Shown here: piece after piece, positions 1-8,081 of the stretch
Layout: each line of letters opens with the position of its first letter
How positions within the stretch are numbered: position 1 is the stretch's first letter
NCBI RefSeq assembly: GCF_009796825.1
Contig: NZ_CP047030.1
Coordinates: 3,470,501-3,534,500 of the forward strand
Source: Algibacter sp. L3A6
GTDB taxonomy: Bacteria > Bacteroidota > Bacteroidia > Flavobacteriales > Flavobacteriaceae
Length of the DNA stretch: 64,000 nt
Direction: 5' to 3'
Notes under the pieces: model-generated
The model's database searches: none
What the model saw: the letters and a program-made list of their open reading frames with translations, nothing else
What the model was told of the DNA's origin: nothing
Translations under genes and position numbers: made by a program

Positions 1-47
1 TGTGTCTTTAAATAATTAAAAATAAGTATTCGTTTTTAATAATTAGG

Positions 48-100
48 AAAGATAGTTTTTGATGATTAGTGATATCACCAAAACTATCTTTCTTTTTTTT
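48..100 (+). terminator. Intrinsic terminator upstream of ccsBA
   Basis: A perfect 12-bp inverted repeat (AAAGATAGTTTT at 48-59 and AAAACTATCTTT at 80-91) is followed by a run of eight T to position 100. It most likely ends the transcript of a gene left of the window. It stops only 11 bases before the ccsBA start codon and no TAnnTTTG element is visible before it, so it may also attenuate ccsBA. Confidence 0.8.
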
Positions 101-111
101 AATAAAGTTTT

Positions 112-3100
112 ATGCAGAAATTATACAAGTTTTTTTCATCATCAAGGTTGGCTTTACTTTTATTACTAACATTTGCCATATCAATGGCTGTAGCCACATT
201 TGTTGAAAACGATTATGGAACAAAAACAGCTTGGATAATCATTTACGACTCTTGGTGGTTTGAGATGGTTATGGTTGGTTTAGCTTTTTCATTCATCGCC
301 AATATTTTTAAGTATAATTTATTAAAGAAAGAGAAGTGGGCCATTTTACTGTTCCATTTATCTTTCATTGTCATCATTCTTGGTGCAGGAATTACACGTT
401 ATACTTCTTATGGTGGCGTTATGCGTATTCGAGAAGGGCAATCGTCTAATGTGGTTATTTCAGATACTAATTTTTTATCAGTAACTATTACTGATGGAAA
501 AACGTCTAAAACGGTAAAAGAAAAACGATCGTTTTCATATATAAAAAATAACGATTTCACATTAAAAACAGATTTTGAAGGCGCAACAGTAGCGGTATCT
601 TACAACGATTATGTGGAAGATGCTATTGCCGAAGTTGTAGAAGATGAAAAACATGGTGAACCTCTTTTAGAAATGGTAGTTACCGAAGGAAATGGTAGAA
701 ATACCATATACCTTAAAAAAGGAGAAATTGAAAAGATAGGAGAGCATCAGCATGAAATTGGTTTCAATTCTGATAAAAAAGGTATTATTAATATTGTTGA
801 AGAAAATGGTGCTTTTAGTATCGATTCTCCTCACGATTTAGATTTCTTTATCATGTATTCACAACAAGCAGGAGTGATTCCTAAAGATAGTTTGTATGCC
901 ATTACTTTAAGAACTTTATATCGTTCTGGAGATATTTCATTTGTGCCATTAACGTATTTCGAAAGCGGAATCTTTCATTTAAAAAGTGAATCTGAAGATT
1001 CTAAAGAAAACGATAAAATGAAGGATGATGCATTATTAGTAAATGTATCTGTGAATGATGCTGAAAAGCCTTTAAATATATTGTATCGCGAAGGTTTTCT
1101 GCCAACACACCACGAGGTGAATATTGATAATTTAAGAGTGATTTTATCTTATGGAGCAGGAGCAATAGAAATGCCGTTTTCTATTCAGCTAGATGATTTT
1201 CAATTAGAGCGTTATCCAGGTTCATCGAGTCCATCGGCTTATGCTAGTGAAGTTACTATTTTAGATAACGATGAAAAAACACCGTTTAGAATTTTTATGA
1301 ATAATGTGTTGGATTATCGAGGTTATCGCTTTTTTCAGGCCAGTTATGATACCGATGAAAAAGGAACCGTGCTTTCTGTTAACCATGATAGTTTAGGAAC
1401 TTGGATTACGTATTTAGGATATTTACTGATGACGTTGGGTATGTTTTTTACCCTTTTCGGAAAAGCATCTCGTTTTCATTTAATTAATAAAAAACTGAAA
1501 CATTTAAAAAAGAAACATGTAGCTGTTGTAATATTGCTTTTTGGTTTACAGGCTTCATTTGCTCAGCAATTAAACGATTCTACAGCACAGCAAATAGAGC
1601 GTTTAGTAAAATCGCAAGAGGTAGATCGCGCACATGCCGATTATTTTGGTAGAATTTTGGTACAAGATCTTGATGGTAGAATAAAACCTGTAAATACATT
1701 AGGTTCTGAGTTTTTAAGAAAAATATCAAGAAAATCGAGTTTTTCATATCAAATAAACGATGAAAAAGTAACTTTTGATGCCAATCAAACGTTTTTAGCC
1801 ATGCACATAGCACCGCACGTTTGGCAGAAAATACCGCTTGTTAAGGCCGATTTTGACAAAACAGGTAACCTTTTTAGAGATGTGGTAGTTGGTACAAACA
1901 ACCTATTGCCTTATACTAGCTTGCTAGATGATAAAGGTGATTATATTTTAACCAATCAAGTTGAAGAAGCTAACAAGAAAAAGCCCGCAGAACGTAATGA
2001 GTTTGATAAAGAGGTTTTAAAAGTTGATGAGCGATTTAATATTTTATATAATTTATTTGCTGGAAATTATTTAAAGATCTTCCCGAATAAGAATGATGCC
2101 AATAATACGTGGTTTAGTTTTAAACATCATTTCAGAGATTTCCCAGAGGAAGATGCTCAGTTCGCGCAAAGCATTATTCCATCATATTTTAATGATATTG
2201 TAATGCTTAAGTATGATGATGCTCAAGAGAAATTAATGTACATTAAAAAGTATCAAGAGGTTTTAGGCGCAACTGTAATACCTACACCAGAGCGCATAGA
2301 AGCAGAGCTTTGGTATAATAAAGCTAATATTAATTTTTGGTTATTTCAAGTATTTTTTGCACTTGGTTTAATGTTACTCGTTTTGGCTATTGTAAAAATG
2401 TTTGTGCAGAAAAAAGGTATAGAGTTTTTTAATAATATACTTATAGTGCTAACTCTAGTTTCATTTCTATGTTTTACAGGAAATATTATTTTACGTTGGT
2501 ATGTGGCTCAACACGCGCCATGGAGTAATGGTTACGAGATGCTGGTTTTTGTTTCTTGGGTATTACTGCTGTGTGGATTGCTTACATTTAGAAAATCAGA
2601 CTTTTCTTTACCGTTAGCTACCTTATTTTCTGGAGCTTTATTATTTGTAAGCTACTTAGATTGGTTAAACCCAGAAATCACCAATTTAATGCCTGTTTTA
2701 AAGTCGTATTGGTTAAAAATACATGTGGCAACCATTGTTAGTAGTTATGCGCCATTAGCATTATCGGCTATTTTAGGTTTAATGGCGTTGTTACTTTATA
2801 TTTTTAAAACACCAAAAACGAAGGCGATAATAGAAATTAAAATTAAAGAGCTTACTTATATTAATGAAATAGCCATGACTATTGGTTTGTTTGTATTAGC
2901 TGTAGGTACGTTTTTAGGAGGTGTTTGGGCTAATGAGTCTTGGGGACGTTATTGGGCTTGGGATCCAAAGGAAACATGGGCTTTAATAAGTATTATTGTT
3001 TATGCTATCGTTTTGCATTTAAGATTTATCCCGAAACTGAATAACAACTTTGTTGTAAACGTAGCAAGTATGTTTGCTTTTTGGTCTATTATAATGACTT

Positions 3101-3255
3101 CTTTTGGGGTCAATTATTATTTGTCGGGTTTACATAGTTATGCTGCTGGCGATCCGTTACCAATTCCTAAGTTTGTTTATGTTTTAGCTACTTTTATGGT
3201 TATTGTAACGCTTTTAGCGTATTGCAGAAAGAAGACTTTTGGTCGTAAAAAATGA
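112..3255 (+). CDS. ccsBA: Fused cytochrome c biogenesis protein CcsBA (ResB-CcsA)
   Basis: System II haem-export and cytochrome c synthase, acting in the inner membrane to attach haem to apocytochrome c. Residues 1 to about 460 are ResB-like: three membrane helices (about 11-29, 45-63, 75-93), a large periplasmic part, and a helix near 430-450. From about 740 onward comes CcsA, with many helices and the WWD haem-binding motif at residues 944-956 (WGRYWAWDPKETW). Candidate haem-ligand histidines are H801, H871 and H1008. The length of 1047 residues fits the fused form known from Bacteroidota and epsilonproteobacteria. It is usually found next to nrfHA nitrite reductase, which I infer lies left of the window. 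The FNR-like gene and the nitrate importer downstream support a role in anaerobic nitrogen-oxide respiration. Confidence 0.95.
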   Translation: MQKLYKFFSSSRLALLLLLTFAISMAVATFVENDYGTKTAWIIIYDSWWFEMVMVGLAFSFIANIFKYNLLKKEKWAILLFHLSFIVIILGAGITRYTSYGGVMRIREGQSSNVVISDTNFLSVTITDGKTSKTVKEKRSFSYIKNNDFTLKTDFEGATVAVSYNDYVEDAIAEVVEDEKHGEPLLEMVVTEGNGRNTIYLKKGEIEKIGEHQHEIGFNSDKKGIINIVEENGAFSIDSPHDLDFFIMYSQQAGVIPKDSLYAITLRTLYRSGDISFVPLTYFESGIFHLKSESEDSKENDKMKDDALLVNVSVNDAEKPLNILYREGFLPTHHEVNIDNLRVILSYGAGAIEMPFSIQLDDFQLERYPGSSSPSAYASEVTILDNDEKTPFRIFMNNVLDYRGYRFFQASYDTDEKGTVLSVNHDSLGTWITYLGYLLMTLGMFFTLFGKASRFHLINKKLKHLKKKHVAVVILLFGLQASFAQQLNDSTAQQIERLVKSQEVDRAHADYFGRILVQDLDGRIKPVNTLGSEFLRKISRKSSFSYQINDEKVTFDANQTFLAMHIAPHVWQKIPLVKADFDKTGNLFRDVVVGTNNLLPYTSLLDDKGDYILTNQVEEANKKKPAERNEFDKEVLKVDERFNILYNLFAGNYLKIFPNKNDANNTWFSFKHHFRDFPEEDAQFAQSIIPSYFNDIVMLKYDDAQEKLMYIKKYQEVLGATVIPTPERIEAELWYNKANINFWLFQVFFALGLMLLVLAIVKMFVQKKGIEFFNNILIVLTLVSFLCFTGNIILRWYVAQHAPWSNGYEMLVFVSWVLLLCGLLTFRKSDFSLPLATLFSGALLFVSYLDWLNPEITNLMPVLKSYWLKIHVATIVSSYAPLALSAILGLMALLLYIFKTPKTKAIIEIKIKELTYINEIAMTIGLFVLAVGTFLGGVWANESWGRYWAWDPKETWALISIIVYAIVLHLRFIPKLNNNFVVNVASMFAFWSIIMTSFGVNYYLSGLHSYAAGDPLPIPKFVYVLATFMVIVTLLAYCRKKTFGRKK

Positions 3256-3332
3256 GAGCAGTAGAATAGATTTAAATTCTTAATCGATAGAAAGATATAC
3301 ATAAAATCCAATTTTTAAATTACGGTTTTAAT

Positions 3333-3370
3333 AATAAAGACATCATAAATATATGATGTCTTTATTATTT
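3333..3370 (+). terminator. Intrinsic terminator after ccsBA
   Basis: A perfect 14-bp inverted repeat (3333-3346 with 3353-3366) has a 6-base loop and is followed by an AT-rich, T-containing tail. It separates ccsBA from the regulator gene. Confidence 0.8.
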
Positions 3371-3419
3371 TTAGAATCTATTTGCGTAATTATTAAAAAT
3401 AAGTAGTGTTTTCAATAAG

Positions 3420-3435
3420 TAAGTATTAATACTTA
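3420..3435. promoter_or_regulatory. Palindromic operator, copy 1 (FNR-like regulator gene)
   Basis: TAAGTATTAATACTTA is a perfect 16-bp palindrome. The same 16 bases, within a 23-base identical stretch (3413-3435), recur upstream of the nitrate importer (4532-4554). The site overlaps the -7 element at 3434-3441, so binding by the adjacent regulator would fit autorepression. That the FNR-like protein binds it is my inference. Confidence 0.65.
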
Positions 3436-3441
3436 TATTTG
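3434..3441 (+). promoter_or_regulatory. -7 element of the FNR-like regulator gene
   Basis: TATATTTG matches the Bacteroidota TAnnTTTG -7 consensus. It lies 21 bases before the ATG at 3463 and overlaps the palindromic operator. No clear -33 TTG is seen. Confidence 0.6.
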
Positions 3442-3462
3442 TATGAGTCGCTTAAAGATTTT

Positions 3463-4221
3463 ATGCAAAATACAGTTGTAAATACATATAGAACACCGCC
3501 AAACGTGAGATCGCTCACGAGAACGGCTTGCGAAGTATGTGTTAATAACAATTGTTTAATAAAGAATGCATTAAATACCTTAGGTCCTGCAATTCTAGAA
3601 AAAGAAAAGAGTGACATTCGTTGTAAAAAAGGCCAACAGTTTATAATAGAAGGAGCTCCAGTTAATGGGTTGTTTTTTATTCTTAAAGGTACTGTTAAAG
3701 TTTTCAGAACTGGTATTAATGGTCGTGAGCAAATAGTTCGTTTTGCTAAAGAAGGCGAAATTATCGGGCATCGTGGTTTTGGTACCGAAGAGTATTATTC
3801 TATTGGTGCTGTGGCTTTACAAGACACTGTACTTTGTTATTTTTCAAAAGATAGTTTACAAGAAGCCTTAAGGAAAAGTCCTGAGTTTAGTTATGAGTTA
3901 ATGCTTTTTTATGCCAACGAGCTTAATCGTAGTGAATCTAAAGTGAAGTCTATTTCTCAAATGACGGTTCGTGAGCGAGTTATTGATACGCTTTTATATA
4001 TTCATAGAAAATTTGGTGATTTACGTGGTTATCTTAATTTGCCACTAAGCCGAAAAGAATATGCCGATTATGCAGGAACCACAGAAGAGCAGGTAATCCG
4101 TGTGTTTTCTTTGTTAAAAAAGGAAGGTTTAATTTCTGCTAAAGGAAAAAAAATTGGTGTTCCTAATGTGCAAGCACTTAAAAATGAAATTAGCGAACAT
4201 AACTATTTCTTAGATAGTTAA
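3463..4221 (+). CDS. FNR-like Crp/Fnr-family transcriptional regulator
   Basis: A 252-residue regulator with an N-terminal cysteine cluster, a cyclic-nucleotide-type beta-roll (about 45-145) and a C-terminal winged helix (about 170-235). Cysteines 23, 26, 31 and 125 lie close to the four [4Fe-4S] ligands of E. coli FNR (20, 23, 29, 122), so oxygen sensing through an iron-sulfur cluster is plausible. The recognition helix reads TTEEQVIR, with E209 and R213 kept but isoleucine at 212 where FNR has serine; this predicts a site other than TTGAT/ATCAA. I chose the ATG at 3463 because the longer frame begins with TTG at 3439, inside the -7 element. It sits between ccsBA and the nitrate importer, which are likely targets. 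Confidence 0.88.
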   Translation: MQNTVVNTYRTPPNVRSLTRTACEVCVNNNCLIKNALNTLGPAILEKEKSDIRCKKGQQFIIEGAPVNGLFFILKGTVKVFRTGINGREQIVRFAKEGEIIGHRGFGTEEYYSIGAVALQDTVLCYFSKDSLQEALRKSPEFSYELMLFYANELNRSESKVKSISQMTVRERVIDTLLYIHRKFGDLRGYLNLPLSRKEYADYAGTTEEQVIRVFSLLKKEGLISAKGKKIGVPNVQALKNEISEHNYFLDS

Positions 4222-4270
4222 GCTACATTTCAAAGTTATACAATATACATTTTCATTTCTTTCTTATTTC

Positions 4271-4302
4271 AACTTAAAAACCGCATTGGTTTATTTTAAG
4301 TT
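4271..4302 (+). terminator. Hairpin after the FNR-like gene
   Basis: AACTTAAAAACC at 4271-4282 pairs with GGTTTATTTTAAGTT at 4288-4302 with one bulged base. The T-tract is weak, so termination is probable but not certain. Confidence 0.5.
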
Positions 4303-4523
4303 ATACTTCATTTAAAACATTATTTCAACTTTATTTTTATAAATACGTGTTTTTATACGTAGTTTTTCATGTTCACTATGTTGGTTTACGTAGTTTGTTT
4401 AGTGGGTTTAAATTGTTTTAAATCAGGAGGTTGTTTTTTTTAACTGTGTTTTAGCAGGTTTTTATATGCTAAAAAAGATGTTACTACATGGGTAATGTCA
4501 TGTAATAAATTATGTTCTACTTA
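4303..4523. other. Intergenic region before the nitrate importer
   Basis: AT-rich non-coding DNA with no open frame of interest. Its one notable element is an inverted repeat, TACATG at 4485-4490 and CATGTA at 4499-4504, about 20 bases upstream of the -7 element. This is where an activator could bind. Nothing else was recognised. Confidence 0.4.
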
Positions 4524-4531
4524 TATATTTG
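4524..4531 (+). promoter_or_regulatory. -7 element of the nitrate importer operon
   Basis: TATATTTG matches TAnnTTTG and lies 46 bases before the nrtA start codon. The palindromic operator begins 8 bases downstream, over the expected transcription start. Confidence 0.65.
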
Positions 4532-4538
4532 CAATAAG

Positions 4539-4554
4539 TAAGTATTAATACTTA
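4539..4554. promoter_or_regulatory. Palindromic operator, copy 2 (nitrate importer)
   Basis: The palindrome TAAGTATTAATACTTA is identical to the one before the FNR-like gene. Here it lies just downstream of the -7 box, the usual position for a repressor site. Confidence 0.65.
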
Positions 4555-4577
4555 GTAATTAATTAAAACTATTCAAT

Positions 4578-5972
4578 ATGAAATCATTATTAACAAAATC
4601 CTCTTTAGTTCTTTCCTTAGCGATTGCATTAAGTGCTTGTGGAGGCAAAGAGAAAAAGAAAGAGATAGCAGAAACGGCTGTAGCTGCAGTTTCTAAAACA
4701 AAAACATTAGATATTGAAAAACCACAATTAACATTTGGTTTTATCAAATTGACAGATATGGCGCCTTTAGCCATTGCAAAAGAAAAAGGATTTTTTGAAG
4801 ATGAGGGTTTATTTGTTTCAGTTGAAGCACAATCGAATTGGAAAAATATTTTAGATCGTGTTATTGATGGTCAGTTAGATGGTTCTCACATGTTAGCAGG
4901 ACAACCAATTGCTGCTGGAGCAGGATTTGGACGTCAGGCCGATTTGGTAACACCATTTTCTATGGATTTAAATGGTAACGGTATTACGGTATCTAACGAT
5001 GTTTGGTCTAAAATGAAACCAAATGTACCAACAGGAGAAGATGGAAAACCTGTACACCCAATTAAAGCGGAAGCTTTAAAGCCGGTAATTACAGAATACA
5101 AAAATTCTGGTAAGCCTTTTAAAATGGGAATGGTTTTTCCGGTATCTACACATAATTATGAAATTAGATATTGGTTAGCAGCTGCTGGAATTCACCCAGG
5201 AATGTATACTGCAGATAATGTTCAAGGACAGATTGATGCTGAAGTTTTACTATCTGTAACACCTCCGCCACAAATGCCAGCAACATTAGAAGCAGGAACC
5301 ATTCACGGATATTGCGTAGGTGAACCATGGAATCAACAAGCCGTATTTAAAGGTATTGGAGTTCCTGTAGTAACAAATTACGATATATGGAAAAACAACC
5401 CAGAGAAGGTTTTTGTAATGACAAAAAAGTTTGTTGAAGATAACCCAAACACGGCTATTGCAGTTACTAAAGCTTTAATTAGGGCTGGTAAATGGTTAGA
5501 TGAGCCAAGTAATAGAGCGGAGGCTGTAAAAATATTATCAATGTCTCAATATGTTGGTGCGCCAGAAGAGGTTTTAGCCAATTCTATGACAGGTACTTTT
5601 GAGTTCGAAAAAGGTGATAAGCGTGATATGCCAGATTTTAATGTATTCTACAAGTACAACGCAACATACCCGTTTTATTCTGATGGTATTTGGTTCTTAA
5701 CGCAAATGCGTAGATGGGGACAAATTCCTGAGGCTAAGCCAGCAGCATGGTATGCAGAAACAATTAATAACATTTACAGACCAGATATCTGGACAAAAGC
5801 AGCGAAGCTTTTAGTTGAAGAAGGAAATATTCCTGCAGGAGATATTCCAACAACAGATGGGTTTAAGCCTGCAACATCAGATTTTATTGATGGAACGACT
5901 TATGATGGAAAAGATCCAATTTCTTACATCAACAGTTTTAAAATAGGAAATAAAGATAAAGCGATACAATAA
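4578..5972 (+). CDS. nrtA: Nitrate-type ABC transporter substrate-binding lipoprotein (NrtA/CmpA family)
   Basis: Captures nitrate (possibly nitrite or bicarbonate) on the outer face of the inner membrane. A lipoprotein signal ends in LSAC with Cys21 as the lipidated residue, followed by a charged linker. The mature protein carries family hallmarks such as FIKLTDMAPLAIAKEKGFF near residue 60 and GYCVGEPWNQQAV further on. The length of 464 residues is normal for the family. It is the first gene of a four-gene importer operon with a permease and two ATPases. The adjacent FNR-like gene and shared operator suggest it responds to oxygen or nitrogen oxides. Nitrate is preferred over bicarbonate because of the ccsBA/FNR context; sequence alone cannot settle this. 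Confidence 0.9.
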   Translation: MKSLLTKSSLVLSLAIALSACGGKEKKKEIAETAVAAVSKTKTLDIEKPQLTFGFIKLTDMAPLAIAKEKGFFEDEGLFVSVEAQSNWKNILDRVIDGQLDGSHMLAGQPIAAGAGFGRQADLVTPFSMDLNGNGITVSNDVWSKMKPNVPTGEDGKPVHPIKAEALKPVITEYKNSGKPFKMGMVFPVSTHNYEIRYWLAAAGIHPGMYTADNVQGQIDAEVLLSVTPPPQMPATLEAGTIHGYCVGEPWNQQAVFKGIGVPVVTNYDIWKNNPEKVFVMTKKFVEDNPNTAIAVTKALIRAGKWLDEPSNRAEAVKILSMSQYVGAPEEVLANSMTGTFEFEKGDKRDMPDFNVFYKYNATYPFYSDGIWFLTQMRRWGQIPEAKPAAWYAETINNIYRPDIWTKAAKLLVEEGNIPAGDIPTTDGFKPATSDFIDGTTYDGKDPISYINSFKIGNKDKAIQ

Positions 5973-5999
5973 TTAGTAAAGCCAATAAATAAAGAAGTC

Positions 6000-7106
6000 A
6001 TGAAACAAAGTATAACATTAGGAAAAGTAACCAATTTTATAGGTCTAGGTTTTTTAAGCACATTAAAAGATTTATTTACTGGTAAGCTGGAAAGAGAAGA
6101 TTTAAAAAACCTCCTACGTAAAACAGTTGTTCCACTGGCTTCTATGCTATTATTTATTGGGCTGTGGCATTTGGGTGCAAAATCTTTGTACAACATTGAA
6201 GCCGAACATAAAATTGAAAAAGCACTTACAGATCAAGGACAAGAAGCTGCCGATGCTTTGCAAGCATGTATTGCATCGGGAGATTCTAGTTGCCAACCTA
6301 ATACGTTGCCATCTCCAAGTCAGGTTTGGGATTCTTATAAGTCGTTATTAAGAGACCATAATATTATAAAAGCAGATAAAGCTGCGTTTATAGAAAAAAC
6401 AGCTGTTTTAAATGAAAAACGATTGGCAGAAGGTAAGGATGCTATTACTTATACGGGGCGTCCATCATTTGTAGATCAAATATTTAGAAGTTTAAAAACG
6501 GTATTCGCTGGGTTTTTATTGGCCTTATTTATTGCTGTGCCTTTAGGGATTTTCATCGGGTTGAGTCCGACTTTAAAAAGTGCATTCAACTGGTTTATTC
6601 AAATCTTTAAACCTGTATCTCCTGTAGTTTGGTACTTATTGGTTTTTATGATTGTAAAAACATTATTGATAGATTCTAACGAAGATAGTTCGTTTACCAT
6701 ATCCTTTATAAGTGTTGGTTTTTGTTCTATGTGGGCTACTTTGGTTAATACGGCAATGGGTGTAGCTACTGTAGATAAAGATTATATTAATGTTGCTAAA
6801 GTATTGAAGTTAGGACCATTTCAAAAAATATTTAAAGTTGTGCTTCCTTCATCTTTACCATTAATTTTTACTGGTTTAAAAATCACATTATCAGTAGCTT
6901 GGATGGTTTTAATTGCTATTGAGTTATTGGCGCAGAGTCCTGGTTTAGGGTTGTTTGTTTGGGAAGAATTCCAAAACGGAGCTAACGATTCTAATGCAAA
7001 AATTATTGTTGCCATGTTTGTTATCGGAATTATTGGTTTCTTACTAGATAGAATTATGCTAACCATACAAAACTGGGTGTCTTTTGATAAAACAGAAGGG
7101 ATTTAA
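6000..7106 (+). CDS. nrtB: Nitrate-type ABC transporter permease (NrtB/CmpB family)
   Basis: Inner-membrane channel of the importer. A first helix lies near residues 40-60, then about 100 hydrophilic residues that include a Cys pair (ACIASGDSSC), then the core permease domain from about 160 to 350. The coupling-loop region (VLKLGPFQKIFKVVLPSSLP, about residues 265-285) is the EAA-type contact to the ATPases. At 368 residues it is longer than typical NrtB because of the inserted hydrophilic segment. It lies 27 bases after nrtA and is separated from the first ATPase gene by a 118-base gap holding a repeat element. Confidence 0.9.
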   Translation: MKQSITLGKVTNFIGLGFLSTLKDLFTGKLEREDLKNLLRKTVVPLASMLLFIGLWHLGAKSLYNIEAEHKIEKALTDQGQEAADALQACIASGDSSCQPNTLPSPSQVWDSYKSLLRDHNIIKADKAAFIEKTAVLNEKRLAEGKDAITYTGRPSFVDQIFRSLKTVFAGFLLALFIAVPLGIFIGLSPTLKSAFNWFIQIFKPVSPVVWYLLVFMIVKTLLIDSNEDSSFTISFISVGFCSMWATLVNTAMGVATVDKDYINVAKVLKLGPFQKIFKVVLPSSLPLIFTGLKITLSVAWMVLIAIELLAQSPGLGLFVWEEFQNGANDSNAKIIVAMFVIGIIGFLLDRIMLTIQNWVSFDKTEGI

Positions 7107-7122
7107 TTGAACAGACGAATTT

Positions 7123-7207
7123 GCGTTAGGGATTGCAGTGGAAAGCCCACAGCGTAGGAACGGAGCGAGGACTTGAAGCGTAAAGCCCGACCCTTGTGGT
7201 AACGCCC
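7123..7207. repeat. GC-rich REP-like repeat inside the nitrate importer operon
   Basis: An 85-base segment, clearly richer in G and C than its surroundings, lies between the permease and the first ATPase gene. It opens with GCGTTAGGGATTG and closes with CGACCCTTGTGGTAACGCCC, so the ends are inverted (GCGTTA at 7123-7128, TAACGC at 7200-7205). AAAGCCC occurs twice within it. The end sequences resemble a short dispersed element I know from flavobacterial genomes. No second copy is seen in this window. Confidence 0.6.
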
Positions 7208-7224
7208 AAATAAAACTTAGAAAA

Positions 7225-8070
7225 ATGGCATATTTAGAATTAAATAATATTTATAAAACTTACGGCAAAGGCGAAAACGAACCGGAAGTGTTATCGAACA
7301 TTAATTTATCGATAGAAGAAGGTGAATTTGTTGCTATTGTAGGGTTTACTGGTAGCGGAAAAACAACTTTGGTAAACTTAATTAACGGTTTAATTACTCC
7401 AACTAAAGGTGAGGTTTTGTTTAAAGGCGAGCCGGTTATAGGAACTAGCCATGAGCGTGGTGTGATTTTTCAGAATTACTCATTATTGCCTTGGTTAACG
7501 GTTGGGCAAAATGTGTATATGGCGGTTAAAGAAGCTTTTCCTAAAAAAACGAAAGCTGAGTTACATGCTATTGTTGCCGATTATGTTGAGATGGTGAGTT
7601 TAACACCTGCTATTAATAAAAGGCCTAAAGAATTATCGGGTGGTATGCGCCAACGTGTATCGGTTGCTAGAGCATTAGCTATGAAACCAGAGATGATTAT
7701 TATGGACGAACCACTTGGTGCTCTAGATGCATTAACGCGTGGTAATTTACAAGATGAAATTTTAAATATCTGGGGTAAAGATAAGCGTACAGCGCTGTTA
7801 ATTACCAATGATGTGGATGAAGGTATTTATATGGCAGACCGAATTATTCCGTTACGTCCGGGACCAAATGCAACTTTAGGACCTGAGTTTAAAATTGATA
7901 TTGAACGCCCTAGAGATAAAACGGAAATGAATGATAATCCGAATTTCAAAAAAACAAGAAATGCTATTATTGAGTATTTAATGGATATTGGAAATGAAAG
8001 GAAAACCGAGGCTAAGGAAGCCATTGTTCTTCCGGATTTAAGTCCTAAGGATTTTGTTAATCAATTTTAA
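7225..8070 (+). CDS. Nitrate-type ABC transporter ATPase 1 (NrtC/NrtD family)
   Basis: Cytoplasmic ATPase that powers the importer. It has Walker A at residues 40-48 (GFTGSGKTT), the signature LSGGMRQR from 137, and Walker B with MDEP near 160-163. The switch histidine expected after Walker B is replaced: the motif reads ITND, giving Asn195, while the second ATPase has ITHD. In a heterodimer one ATP site would then be weakened. At 281 residues it has no fused substrate-binding domain, unlike cyanobacterial NrtC. It is followed by the second ATPase after 11 bases, so the two are surely co-translated. Confidence 0.9.
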   Translation: MAYLELNNIYKTYGKGENEPEVLSNINLSIEEGEFVAIVGFTGSGKTTLVNLINGLITPTKGEVLFKGEPVIGTSHERGVIFQNYSLLPWLTVGQNVYMAVKEAFPKKTKAELHAIVADYVEMVSLTPAINKRPKELSGGMRQRVSVARALAMKPEMIIMDEPLGALDALTRGNLQDEILNIWGKDKRTALLITNDVDEGIYMADRIIPLRPGPNATLGPEFKIDIERPRDKTEMNDNPNFKKTRNAIIEYLMDIGNERKTEAKEAIVLPDLSPKDFVNQF

Positions 8071-8081
8071 AAGGAAAAGAC

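Noticed and set aside
21..30. AATAAGTATT resembling half of the nitrate-region palindrome
   Set aside because: Only one half-site is present and no promoter is near; expected by chance in AT-rich DNA.
3439..3462. Longer TTG-started frame for the FNR-like gene
   Set aside because: The extension begins inside the -7 element, and an ATG lies 8 codons downstream.
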